Below, in pieces: positions 11,626 to 22,090 of a DNA stretch of 64,000 nt. The stretch comes from Piliocolobus tephrosceles (lineage: Eukaryota > Chordata > Mammalia > Primates > Cercopithecidae): assembly GCF_002776525.5 (NCBI RefSeq), contig NC_045441.1:122555655-122619654 (forward strand). Reading direction: 5' to 3'. The translations under genes were made by a program, and so were the position numbers. The first letter of the stretch is position 1. The number at the start of each line of letters is the position of its first letter. The notes below the pieces were generated by a model that was given only the letters and a program-made list of their open reading frames with translations, was not told where the DNA came from and ran no database searches.

Positions 11626-12730
11626 AATATGGGACCTTTGGAGATTTGTATTGGAGTGTGATGAGATGAAGGAAGATTAGTGTGGTAGTAATGAAAACGA
11701 CTGAGTGAAAAGGACTGAGTAGAGAGGGTGGAGACTAAGGCAAACTATTTTGTAGGCAATGGAGAGTCTATGCATATATTACTTGAGGTATTGTTTAATA
11801 GTGAAGTAAACAAGACAGGCTTTGGTGTGTGGTCAAGGAATACAAAGAAGGGAGAAGATTTCTAAACCTTTTCAGAGTCTTTTAGAAAATCTGTAGGATG
11901 ATATGGTCCATCTGATAGCCTAGTTTCCAATATGACAGATATTTTAATGATGGTTTAGTGTTAATATTATTGTGACCAACTATGTGCTGAGTACTGGGGA
12001 ACAGAAAAAAATACATTCAACACAGGAGAGCCCTGGCTAGGAAATATTTAATGTTCACTTATATGGAGGGTTTAGGATGAAAATTTTTGGTTAAGTTTCT
12101 ATGTACAGTTTTACACATGGGGCCGATTTGGTTTTCATATACTTGTTGGAGGAATGTTCTTTAGGTTAGAAATCATTCCTGGAGAACAAAATAATTGAAC
12201 AGAATACTAGAAGCCTTTAGTTAAGTATGTAACAGCATGAATGAAGGTGATGGGATATTATGATTAATAGAGTTATAAGTGTTTAGATTTCAAATTTCTG
12301 TATTTCTTTGAATGGAAAACGTTTCCTGCTGAAAAATTGAAAGTTCCTTATATCTTAAATTCTTTGTACAGTAAATTAATTCTTGGAGGAGAGAATAATT
12401 TTTGATCTTTTAATGACTTCAACAGTTTTTTTCCACTGGAACTTGGGCTTTCCCTAGCAGCCAGAACCCATCCTTTAGTTGGAAGGCTCATTTGTCTCAG
12501 CATGTTTGTCTGAAGACAGACAGTGAGGAGACAAGGCTATAGCTATGATAGTAACGGGGTGTCATAGTTTTTCCCTGGTGTCAGCCCTGTGACCACACAC
12601 CATTGCACTCCTTTTTCAGTTTTACACTCTTTTTGAAACTGTGATAATAGAAATACATGTTTTTGCCCTTTTGAGCAGCGGCAGCATCTTCCAAAACGAC
12701 ACCTGCTTGGTGACAAGTGTGTCATATTGT
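11626..12730. other. Intronic sequence, nothing recognised
   Basis: About 1.1 kb of unique-looking intron up to the composite L1 insertion site. Confidence 0.5.
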
Positions 12731-12742
12731 TGGCTGTGTGTT
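12731..12742 (+). repeat. Left target-site duplication of the composite L1 block
   Basis: TGGCTGTGTGTT, directly followed by a T-rich antisense poly(A) tail. The identical 12-mer is at 22079-22090, immediately beyond the 5' end of the second L1. Confidence 0.85.
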
Positions 12743-12960
12743 CTCTTTCTTTTTCTTTTATTTTGTATTATACTTCAAGTTCTAGGGTACATGTGCACAA
12801 CGTGCAGGTTTGTTACATGTGGCATGTTGGTGTGCTGCACCCATTAACTTGTCATTTATATTAGGTATATCTCCTAATGCTATCCCTCCCCTCTCCCCCC
12901 ACCCCACAACAGGCCCCGGTGTGTGATGTTCCCATTCCTGTGTCCAAGTGTTCTCATTTT

Positions 12961-15900
12961 TCAGTTCTCGCCTATGAGTGAGAACATGTGGTGTTTAGTT
13001 TTTTGTCCTTGCGATAGTTTGCTGAGAATGATGGTTTCCACCTTCATCCATGTCCCTACAAAGGACGTGAACTCATCCTTTTTTATGGCTGCATAGTATT
13101 CCTGGGTGTATATGTGCCATATTTTCTTAATCCAGTCTAACATTGATGGACATTTGGGTTGGTTCCAAGTCTTTGCTATTGTGAATAGTGCTGCAGTAAA
13201 CTTATGTGTGCATATGTCTTTATAGCAGCATGATTTATCATCCTTTGGGTATATACCCAGTAATGGGATGGCTGGGTCAAATGGTATTTCTAGTTCTAGA
13301 TCCTTGAGGAATCACCACACTGTCTTCCACAATGGTTGAACTAGTTTACACTCCCACCAAGAGTGTAAAAGTGTTCCTATTTCTCCACATCTTCTCCAGC
13401 ACCTGTTGTTTCCTGGCTTTCTAATGATCGCCATTCTAACTGGTGTGAGATGGTATCTCATTGTGGTTTTGATTTGCATTTCTCTAATGGCCAGTGATGT
13501 TGAGCATTTATTCATGTGTCTGTTGGCTGCATAATGTCTTATTTTGTAAAGTGTCTGTTCATATGCTTTGCCAACTTTTTGATGGGGTTGTTTGATTTTT
13601 TCTTGTAAACTTGTTTAAGTTCTTTGTAGATTCTGGATATTAGCCCTTTGTCAGATGAGCAGATTGCAAAAATTTTTTCCCATTCTGTAGGTTGCCTGTT
13701 CACTCTGATGGTAGTTTCTTTTGCTGTGCAGAAGCTCTTTAGGCTAATTAGATCCCATTTGTCAATTTTGGCTTTTATTGTCATTGCTTTTGGTATTTTG
13801 GACATGAAGTCCTTGCCCATGCCTATGTCTTGAATGATATTGCCTAAATTTTCTTCTAGGGTTTTTATGGTTTTAGGTCTAACATTTAAGTCTTCAATCC
13901 ATCTCGAATTAATTTTTGTATAAGGTGTAAGGAAGGGATCCAGTTTCAGCTTTCTACATATGGCTAGCCAGTTTTCCCAGCATCATTTATTAAATGGGAA
14001 TCCTTTCCCCATTTCTTGTTTTTGTCAGGTTTGTCCAATATCAAATGGTGGTAGATGTGTGGTATTATTTCTGAGGGCTCTGTTCTGTTCCATTGGTCTG
14101 CTGTTTCGGTTACTGTAGCCTTGTAGTATATTTTGAAGTCAGGTAGCGTGATGCCTCCAGCTTTGTTCTTTTGACTTAGGATTGTCTTGGCAATGCAGGC
14201 TCTTTTTTGGTTCCATATGAACTTTAAAGCCGTTTTTTCCAATTCTGTGAAGAAACTCATTGGTAGCTTGATGGGGATGGCATTGAATCTATAAATAGCT
14301 TTGGGCAGTATGGCCATTTTCACGATATTGATTCTTCCTATCCATGAGCATGGTATGTTCTTCCATTTGTTAGTGTCTTCTTTTATTTCACTGAGCAGTG
14401 GTTTGTAGTTCTCCTTGAAGAGGTCCTTTACATCCCTTGTAAGTTGGATTCCTAGGTATTTTATTCTCTCTGAAGCAATTGTGAATGGAAGTTCATTCAT
14501 GATTTGGCTCTCTGTTTGTCTGTTACTGGTGTATAAGAATGCTTGTGATTTTTGCACATTAATTTTGTATCCTGAGACTTTGCTGAAGTTGCTTATCAGC
14601 TTAAGGAGATTTTGGGCTGAGACAATGGGGTTTTCTAAATATACAATCATGTCATCTGCAAACAGGGATAATTTGACTTCTTCTTTTCCTAACTGGATAC
14701 CCTTGATTTCTTTCTCTTGCCTGATTGCCCTAGCCAGAACTTCCAACACTATGTTGAATAGGAGTGGTGAGAGAGGACATCCCTGTCTTGTACCAGTTTT
14801 CAAAGGGAATTTTTCCAGTTTTTGCCCATTCAGTATGATATTGGCTGTGGGTTTGTCATAAATAGCTCTTATTATTTTGAGGTACGTTCCATCAATACCG
14901 AATTTATTGAGCGTTTTTAGCATGAAGGGCTGTTGAATTTTGTCAAAAGCCTTTTCTGCATCTATTGAGATAATCATGTGATTCTTGTCTTTGGTTCTGT
15001 TTATATGCTGGATTACGTTTATTGATTTGTGAATGTTGAACCAGCCTTGCATCCCAGGGATGAAGCCCACTTGATCATGGTGGATAAGCTTTTTGATGTG
15101 CTGCTGAATCCGGTTTGCCAGTATTTTATTGAGGATTTTTGCATCGATGTTCATCAGGGATATTGGTCTAAAATTCTCTTTTTTTGTTGTGTCTCTGCCA
15201 GGCTTTGGTATCAGGATGATGTTGGCCTCATAAAATGAGTTAGGGAGGATTCCCTCTTTTTCTATTGATTGGAATAGTTTCAGAAGGAATGGTACCAGCT
15301 CCTCCTTGTACCTCTGGTAGAATTCAGCTGTGAATCCATCTGGTCCTGGACTTTTTTTGGTTGGTAGGCTATTAATTATTGCCTCAATTTCAGAGCCTGC
15401 TATTGGTCTATTCAGGGATTCAACTTCTTCCTGGTTTAGTCTTGGAAGAGTGTAAGTGTCCAGGAAATTATCCATTTCTTCTAGATTTTCTAGTTGATTT
15501 GCGTAGAGGTGTTTATAGTATTCTCTGATGGTAGTTTGTATTTCTGTGGGGTCGGTGGTGATATCCCCTTTATCATTTTTTATTGCGTCTATTTGATTCT
15601 TCTCTCTTTTCTTCTTTATTAGTCTTGCTAGCGGTCTGTCAATTTTGTTGATCTTTTCAAAAAACCAACTCCTGGATTCATTGATTTTTTGGAGGGTTTT
15701 TTGTGTCTCTATCTCCTTCAGTTCTGCTCTGATCTTAGTTATTTCTGGCCTTCTGCTAGCTTTTGAATGTGTTTGCTCTTGCTTCTCCAGTTCTTTTAAT
15801 TGTGATGTTAGAGTGTCAATTTTAGATCTTTCCAGCTTTCTCTTGTGGGCATTTAGTGCTATAAATTTTGCTCTACACACTGCTTTAAATGTGTCCCAGA

Positions 15901-16760
15901 GATTCTGGTATGTTGTATCTTTGTTCTCATTGGTTTCAAAGAACATCTTTATTTCTGCCTTCATTTTGTTATGTACCCAGTAGTCATTCAGGAGCAGGTT
16001 GTTCAGTTTCCATGTAGTTGAGCGGTTTTGATTGAGTTTCTTAGTCCTGAGTTCTAGTTTGATTGCACTGTGGTCTGAGAGACAGTTTGTTATAATTTCT
16101 GTTCTTGTACATTTGCTGAGGAGTGCTTTACTTCCAATTATGTGGTCAATTTTGGAATAAGTGCGATGTGGTGCTGAGAAGAATGTATATTCTATTGATT
16201 TGGGATGGAGAGTTCTGTAGATGTCTATTAGGTCCGCTTGGTGCAGAGATGAGTTCAATTCCTGGATATCCTTGTTAACTTTCTGTCTCGTTGATCTGTC
16301 TAATGTTGACAGTGGAGTGTTGAAGTCTCCCATTATTATTGTATGGGAGTCTAAGTCTCTTTGTAAGTCTCTAAGGACTTGCTTTATGAATTTGGGTGCT
16401 CCTGTATTGGGTGCATATATATTTAGGATAGTTAGCTCTTCCTGTTGAATTGATCCCTTTACCATTATGTAATGGCCTTCTTTGTCTCTTTTGATCTTTG
16501 ATGGTTTCAAGTCTGTTTTATCAGAGACTAGGATTGCAACCCCTGCTTTTTTTTTGTTCTCCATTTGCTTGGTAGATCTTCCTCCATCCCTTTATTTTGA
16601 GCCTATGTATGTCTCTGCATGTGAGATGGGTCTCCTGAAGACAGCAGACTGATGGGTCTTGACTCTTTATCCAGTTTGCCAGTCTGTGTCTTTTAATTGG
16701 AGCATGTAGTCCATTAACATTTAAGGTTAATATTGTTATGTGTGAACTTGATCCTGCCAT
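12961..16760 (-). pseudogene. L1 ORF2 (endonuclease/reverse transcriptase), broken
   Basis: ORF2p is the L1 endonuclease and reverse transcriptase that nicks DNA and copies L1 RNA at the target. The start is intact at 16760 (MAGSSSHITILTLNVNG), but a T9 run at 16547-16555 shifts the frame after about 70 codons. A long 866-codon open frame then covers 16564-13964. It holds the rest of the endonuclease (MGDFNTPLSTLDRS, SDHSAIKLEL) and the reverse transcriptase with its FADD catalytic motif (about 14650-14661) intact. Near 14110 the copy lacks about nine codons found in typical ORF2, and a further indel gives a stop at 13964. The C-terminal third survives only as separate frames (13539-13820, 13312-13515, 12961-13143). 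It cannot make a full-length protein. Confidence 0.93.
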
Positions 16761-16823
16761 TATGATATTAACTGGTTATTTTGTTCGTTAGTTGATGCAG
16801 TTTCTTCCTAGCCTTGATGGTCT

Positions 16824-17840
16824 TTACATTTTGGCATGTTTTTGCAATGGCTTGTACCAGTTGTTCCTTTCCATGTTTAGGGCTTCCTTCAGGGTCTCTT
16901 GTAAGGCAGGCCTGGTGGTGACAAAATCTCTAAGCATTTGCTTATCTGTAAAGGATTTTATTTCTCCTTCACTGATGAAACTTAGTTTGGCTGGATATGA
17001 AATTCTGAGTTTAAAATTCTTTTCTTTAAGAACGTTGAATATTGGCCCCCACTCTCTTCTGGCTTGTAGAGTTTCTGCCGAGGGGTCTGCTGTTAGTCTG
17101 ATGGGCTTCCCTTTGTGGGTAACCCGACCTTTCTCTCTGGCTGCCCTTAAGATTTTTTCCTTCATTTCAACTTTGGTGAATCTGGCAATTATGTGTCTTG
17201 GAGTTGCTCTTCTGGAGGAGTATCTCTGTGGTGTTCTCTGTATTTCCTGAATTTGAATGTTGGCCTGCCCTACTAGGTTGGGGAAGTTCTCCTGGATGAT
17301 ATCCTGCAGAGTGTTTTCCAACTTGGTTCCATTTTCCCCCTCACTTTCAGGCACCCCAATCAGACATAGATTTGGTCTTTTTACATAATCCCATACTTCT
17401 TGCAGGCTTTGTTCATTTCTTTTTCTTCTTTTTTCTTTTGGTTTCTCTTCTCGCTTCATTTCATTCATTTGATCTTCCATCGCTGATACTCTTTCTTCCA
17501 GTTGATCAAGTCGGTTACTGAAGCTTGTGGATTTGTCACGTATTTCTCGTGTCATGGTTTTCATCTCTGTCATTTCATTTATGACCTTCTCTGCATTAAT
17601 TATTCTAGCTATCAATTCTTCCACTCTTTTTTCAAGATTTTTAATTTCTTTGCGCTGGGTATGTAATTCCTCCTTTAGCTCTGAGAAGTTTGATGGACTG
17701 AAGCCTTCTTCTCTCATCTTGTCAAAGTCATTCTCTGACCAGCTTTGATCCGTTGCTGGAGATGAGCTCCGCTCCTTTGCAGGGGGAGATGTGCTCTTAT
17801 TTTTTGAATTTCCAGCTTTTCTGCCCTGCTTTTTCCCCAT
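16824..17840 (-). CDS. L1 ORF1p, uninterrupted 338 codons
   Basis: ORF1p is the trimeric RNA-binding chaperone of the L1 ribonucleoprotein. The frame runs from MGKKQGRKAGNSKNK to LQKHAKM and stop: 338 residues, the usual full length for primate L1. A basic disordered N-terminus (about 1-50) is followed by a heptad-rich coiled coil (about 52-150), an RRM (about 157-252, with RPNLCLIGVPE and RRATPRHIIARFTK) and a C-terminal domain with the RAAREKGRV basic patch. The coiled coil differs clearly from L1HS, fitting an older L1PA lineage. The start chosen is the first Met after the 5'UTR. Whether it is ever expressed cannot be seen here; the source L1 can no longer mobilise itself because ORF2 is broken. 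Confidence 0.92.
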   Translation of the reverse strand: MGKKQGRKAGNSKNKSTSPPAKERSSSPATDQSWSENDFDKMREEGFSPSNFSELKEELHTQRKEIKNLEKRVEELIARIINAEKVINEMTEMKTMTREIRDKSTSFSNRLDQLEERVSAMEDQMNEMKREEKPKEKRRKRNEQSLQEVWDYVKRPNLCLIGVPESEGENGTKLENTLQDIIQENFPNLVGQANIQIQEIQRTPQRYSSRRATPRHIIARFTKVEMKEKILRAAREKGRVTHKGKPIRLTADPSAETLQARREWGPIFNVLKEKNFKLRISYPAKLSFISEGEIKSFTDKQMLRDFVTTRPALQETLKEALNMERNNWYKPLQKHAKM

Positions 17841-18869
17841 CTTTGTGGTTTTATCTGTCTCTGGTCTTTGATGATGGTGATGTACTGATGGGGTTTTGGT
17901 ATAGGTGTCCTTCCTGTTTGATAGTTTTCCTTCTGACAGTCAGGACCCTCAGCTGTAGGTCTGTTGGAGATTGCTTGAGGTCCACTCCAGACCCTGTTTG
18001 CCTGGGTATCAGCAGCAGAGGTTGCAGAAGATACAATATTGCTGAACAGCGAGTGTACCTGTCTGATTCTTACTTTGGAAGCTTCCTCCTAGGGGTGTAC
18101 TCCACCCTGCGAGGTGTGGAATGTCAGACTGCCCCTAGTGGGGGATGTCTCCCAGTTAGGCTACTCAGGGGTCAGGGACCCACTTGAGCAGGCAGTCTGT
18201 CTGTTCTCAGATCTCAACCTCCGTGTTGGGAGATCCACTGCTCTCTTCAAAGCTGTCAGACAGAGTCGTTCGGGTCTGCACAGGCCTCTGCTGCTTCCCC
18301 TGTTGTTTTTTTAGCTGTGCCCTGTCCCCAGAGGTGGAGTCTACAGAGACAGGCAGGTTTCCTTGAGCTGCCGTGAGCTCCACCCAGTTCGAGCTTCCCA
18401 GCGGCTTTGTTTACCTACTTAAGCCTCAGCAATGGCCGGCGCCCCTCCCCCAGCCTCGCTGCTGCCTTGTGGTTAGATCGCAGACTGCTGTGCTAGCAAT
18501 GAGGGAGGCTCCGTGGGTGTGGGACCTTCCCGGCCAGGTGTGGGTATAGTCTCCTGGTGTGCCCGTTTCCTTAAAGCGCAGTATTGGGGTGGGAATTACC
18601 CGATTTTCCAGGTGTTGTGTATCTCAGTTTGCCTGGCTAGGAAAAGGGATTCCCTTCCCCCTTGCGCTTCCCAGGTGAGGCAATGCCTCACCCTGCTTCA
18701 GCTCTCGCTGGTCGGGCTGCAGCAGCTGACCAGCACCGATTGTCCGGCACTCCCCAGTGAGATGACCCCAGTACCTCCGTTGAAAATGCAGAAATCACCG
18801 GTCTTCTGTGTCGATCCCGCCGGGAGTTGGAGACTGGAGCTGTTCCTATTCGGCCATCTTGCTCCGCCC
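17841..18869 (-). promoter_or_regulatory. L1 5'UTR/internal promoter of member A
   Basis: The GC-richer ~1.03-kb L1 5'UTR lies between the ORF1 start and the element's 5' end. In L1 this region holds the sense promoter (with YY1 at the very start, present here as cggccatcttg at 18851-18861) and an antisense promoter. Antisense transcription from this copy would run rightward, in the EXOC4 direction. Promoter activity is known for young L1 families and only inferred here. Confidence 0.75.
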
Positions 18870-19977
18870 AAGGAGCATCTTTATTTCTGCCTTCATTTCA
18901 TTAGGTACCCAGTAGTCATTCATGAGCAGATTGTTCAGTTACCTTGTAGTTGAGCGGTTTTGAGTGAGTTTCTTAATCCTGAGTTCTAGTTTGATTGCAC
19001 TGTGGTCTGAGAGACAGTTTGTTATAATTTCTGTTCTTCTACATTTGCTGAGGAGTGCTTTACTTCCAACTGTGTGGTCAGTTTTGGAATAAGTGCGATG
19101 TGGTGCTGAGAAGAATGTATATTCTGTTGCTTTGGGGTGGAGAGTTCTGTAGATGTCCATTTGGTCCGCTTGATGCAGAACTGAGTTCTATTCCTAGATA
19201 TCCTTGTTAACTTTCTGTCTCGTTGATATGTCTACTGTTGACAGTGGGGTGTTAAAGTCTCATTATTTTTGTGTGGGAGTCTAAGTCTCTTTGTAGGTCT
19301 CTAAGGACTTGCTTTATGAATACAAGGAAAGCTATATGCTCCTGTATTGAGTGCATATATATTTAGGATAGTTAACTCTTCTTGTTGAATTGATCCCTTT
19401 ACCATTATGTAATGGCCTTCTTTGTCTCTTTTGATCTTTGTTGGTCAAAAGGCAACCCCTGCCTTTTTTTGTTTTCCATTTGCTTGGTAGATCTCCCTCC
19501 ATCCCTTTATTTGTCTCTGCACGTGAGATGGGTCTCCTGAATGCAGTGCACTGATGGATCTTGACTCTTTTTTTTTTTTTTTTACCTTGGAGACGGAGTC
19601 TTGCTCTGTTGCCCAGGCTGGAGTGCAGTGGCTGGATCTCAGCTCACTGCAAGCTCCGCCTCCCGGGTTCCCGCCATTCTCCTGCCTCAGCCTCCTGAGT
19701 AGCTGGGACTACAGGCGCCCACCACCTCGCCCGGCTAGTTTTTTGCATTTTTAGTAGAGACGGGGTTTCACCATGTTAGCCAGGATGGTCTTGATCTCCT
19801 GACCTCATGATCCGCCTGTCTCGGCCTCCCAAAGTGCTGGGATTACAGGCTTGAGCCACCATGCCCGCCCGGATCTTGACTCTTTATCGAGTTTGCCAGT
19901 CTGTGTCTTTTAGTTGGAGCATTTAGCCCATTTACATTTAAGGTTAATATTGTTATGTGTGAATTTGATCCTGTCAT
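18870..19977 (-). pseudogene. L1 ORF2 endonuclease remnant of member B
   Basis: The minus-strand frame at 18939-19160 contains MDIYRTLHPKATEYTFFSAP and SDHSAIKLELRI, the L1 endonuclease. The ORF2 start codon would be at about 19975-19977. The remnant has an AluY at 19571-19870, a small local rearrangement near 19320-19340 (aatacaaggaaagctatatg replaces the expected text) and several indels. Confidence 0.88.
19556..19885 (-). mobile_element. AluY-type SINE inside L1 member B, with target duplication
   Basis: An antisense Alu (T-run, then gagacggagtcttgctctgt, through to ggcttgagccaccatgcccg) occupies 19571-19870. It is flanked by a perfect 15-bp duplication of L1 sequence, GGATCTTGACTCTTT, at 19556-19570 and 19871-19885. 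Y-type features include agctcactgcaagctccgcc. It dates from after member B arrived. Confidence 0.95.
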
Positions 19978-20040
19978 TATGATATTAGCTGGTTATTTTG
20001 CTCATTATTTGATGCAGTTCCTTCCTAGCATCGATGGTCT

Positions 20041-21052
20041 TTACAATTTGGCATATTTTTGTAGTGTCTTGTACTGGTTGTTCCTTTCCATGTGTAGTGC
20101 TTCCTTGTAGGAGCTCTTGTAGGGCAGGCCTGGTGGTGACAGTATCTCCCAGCATTTGCTTGTGTATAAAGGATTTTATTTCTCCTTCACTTATGAAACT
20201 TAGTTTGGCTGGATATGAAATTCTGGGTTGAAAATTCTTTTCTTTAAGAATGTTGAATATTGGCCCCCCACTCTCTTTTGGCTTGTAGAGTTTCTTCCCA
20301 GAGATCTGCTGTTAGTTTGATGGGCTTTTCTTTGTGGGTAGCCCGACCTTTCTCTCTGGCTGCCCTTAACATTTTTTCCTTCATGTCAACTTTGGTGAAT
20401 CTGACAATTACGTGTCTTGGAGTTGCTCTTCTTGAGGAGTATATTTGTGGCATTCTCTGTATTTCCTGAATTTGGATGTTGGCCTGCCTTGCTAGATTGG
20501 GGACATTCTCCTGGATAATATCCTGCAGTGTTTTCCAACTTGGTTCCATTCTCCCCCTCACTTTCAGGTACACCAATCAGATGTAGATTTGGTCTTTTCA
20601 GGTATTCCCATATTTCTTGGATGCTTTGTTTGTTTCTTTTTATTCTTTTTTCTCTAAACTTCTCGCTTCCTTTCATTCATTTCATCTTCAATCACTGATA
20701 CTCTTTCTTCCAGTTGATCGAATCAGCTACTGAAGCTTGTGCATTAATCAAGTCATTCTCCTGCCACGGTTTTCCGCTCCATCATGTCATTTAAGGACTT
20801 GCCTACACTGGTTATTCTAGTTAGCCATTTGTCTGATCTGTTTTCAAGGTTTTTAGCTTCTTTGCAATGGGTTCGAACTTTCTCCTTTAGCTCGGAGAAG
20901 TTTGATGGTCTGAAGCCTTCTTCTCTCAGCTCATCCAAGTCATTCTCCGTCCAGCTTTGTTCCATTGCTGGTGAGGAGCTGTGTTCCTTTGGACGAGGAG
21001 AGGCGCTCTGATTTTTAGAATTTTCAGCTTTTCTGCTCTGTTTTTCCCCCAT
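20041..21052 (-). pseudogene. L1 ORF1 of member B, frameshifted
   Basis: The N-terminal ~100 codons are open from 21052 (MGEKQSRKAENSKNQ). The frame then changes repeatedly: RRM pieces lie in two different frames (20386-20676 with LKRPNLHLIGVPESEGENG, and 20244-20576 with RRATPRHVIVRFTK). The N-terminus and coiled coil differ from member A, so the two are distinct L1 copies rather than a recent duplicate of one another. Confidence 0.88.
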
Positions 21053-22078
21053 CTTTGTGGTTTTATCTACCTTTGGTCTTTGATGATGGTGACGTACCGA
21101 TGGGGTTTTCATGTGAATGTCTTTTCTGTTTGTTAGTTTTCCTTGTAACAGTCAGGACCCTCAGCTGCAGGTCTGTTGGCGTGTGCTGGAGGTCCACTCC
21201 AGACCCTGTTTGCCTGGGTATCAGCAGCGGAGGCTGCAGAACAGCGAATATTGCTGAACAGCAAGTGTTGCTGCCTGATCTCTCCTCTGGAAGTTTCGTC
21301 TGAGAGGTGTGAGGTGCCGTGTGAGGTGTCAGTCTGTCCCTACTGGAGGGTGCCTCCTAGTTAGGCTACTGGGAGGTCAGGGACCCACTTGAGGAGGCAG
21401 TCTGTCCGTTCTCAGATCTCAAACTCTTTGCTGAGAGAACCACTACTCTCTTCAAAGCTGTCAGACGGGGACATTTAAGTTTGTAGAGGTTTCTGCCCTG
21501 TTTTGTTTGGCTGTGCCCTGCCCCCAGAGGTGGAGTCTACAGAGGCAGGTAGGCCTTCTTGAGCTGAGGTGGGCTCCACCCAGTTCGAGCTTCCTGGCTG
21601 CTTTGTTTACCTACTCAAGCCTCAGCAATGATGGACGCCCCTCCCCCAGCCTCACTCCCCCCTTGCAGTTAGATCTCAGACTGCTGTGCTAGCAATGAGT
21701 GAGGCTCTGTGGTCGTGGGACCCTTTGAGCCACGTGTGGGATATAATCACCTGGTGTGCTGTTTGCTAAGACCCTTGGAAAAGCGCAATATTAGGGTGGG
21801 AGTGACCCCATTTTCCAGATGCCGTCTGTCACAGCTTCGCTTGGCTGGGAAATTGAATTCCTGACCCCTTGTGCTTCCCGGGTGATGCAATACCTTGCCC
21901 TGCTTTGGCTCACACTCAGTGTGCTGCACCCACTGTCCTGCACCCCCTGTCTGACAAGCCCCAGTGAGATGAACCCGGTACCTCAGTTGGAAATGCAGAA
22001 ATCACCCGTCTTCTGCATCCCTCACGCTGTGAGCTGTAGACTAGGGCTGTTGCTATTCGGCCTTCTTGGAACTGCCCC
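21053..22078 (-). promoter_or_regulatory. L1 5'UTR of member B
   Basis: A ~1.03-kb L1 5'UTR, the same length class as member A. The YY1 core at the L1 start has decayed: member A's cggccatcttg reads cggccttcttg here (about 22058-22068). Any antisense promoter in it would point rightward into the rest of the EXOC4 intron with nothing of L1 in between. Confidence 0.7.
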
Positions 22079-22090
22079 TGGCTGTGTGTT
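22079..22090 (+). repeat. Right target-site duplication of the composite L1 block
   Basis: TGGCTGTGTGTT followed by TTCAAG, so the nick site reads TTTT/CA, compatible with L1 endonuclease preference. It is identical to 12731-12742. Confidence 0.85.

Larger units (their letters stand above)
12743..18869 (-). mobile_element. Structurally full-length L1PA element (member A), antisense
   Basis: About 6.1 kb of L1 on the minus strand, antisense to EXOC4. In L1 order it has a 5'UTR (18869 down to 17841, ~1.03 kb), ORF1, a ~63-bp inter-ORF spacer (16761-16823), ORF2, a ~0.2-kb 3'UTR and an A-rich tail at 12743-12760. The 5' end is the canonical start: cggccatcttg at 18851-18861 is the antisense form of the conserved YY1-binding start of L1. 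ORF1 is open; ORF2 is broken. The left 1.2 kb is more decayed than the rest. A target duplication of its own is not visible at its right edge, where it abuts member B. A 5'UTR longer than the ~0.9 kb of L1HS points to an older primate lineage, roughly L1PA4 or older. Confidence 0.95.
18870..22078 (-). mobile_element. Partial L1PA element (member B), antisense, joined to member A
   Basis: L1 sequence in the same orientation as member A, covering only the L1 5' half: endonuclease part of ORF2 (18870-19977, split by an AluY), inter-ORF spacer, a broken ORF1 (20041-21052) and a ~1.03-kb 5'UTR ending at 22078. It begins directly at the 5' end of member A with gagcatctttatttctgcct, in the middle of ORF2. 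The rest of its ORF2 and its 3'UTR are missing. It is more diverged than member A (many frame changes), so it is probably the older insertion. The 12-mer after its 5' end repeats the one at 12731. Confidence 0.9.

Noticed and set aside
14415..17250. Plus-strand frames of 112-152 codons across the L1 body
   Set aside because: They are antisense shadows of L1 ORF1 and ORF2.
18513..18953. 146-codon plus-strand frame over the L1 A 5'UTR and the A/B junction
   Set aside because: Considered as an L1 antisense ORF0-type product, but it spans the element junction and I could not confirm ORF0 identity from sequence alone.
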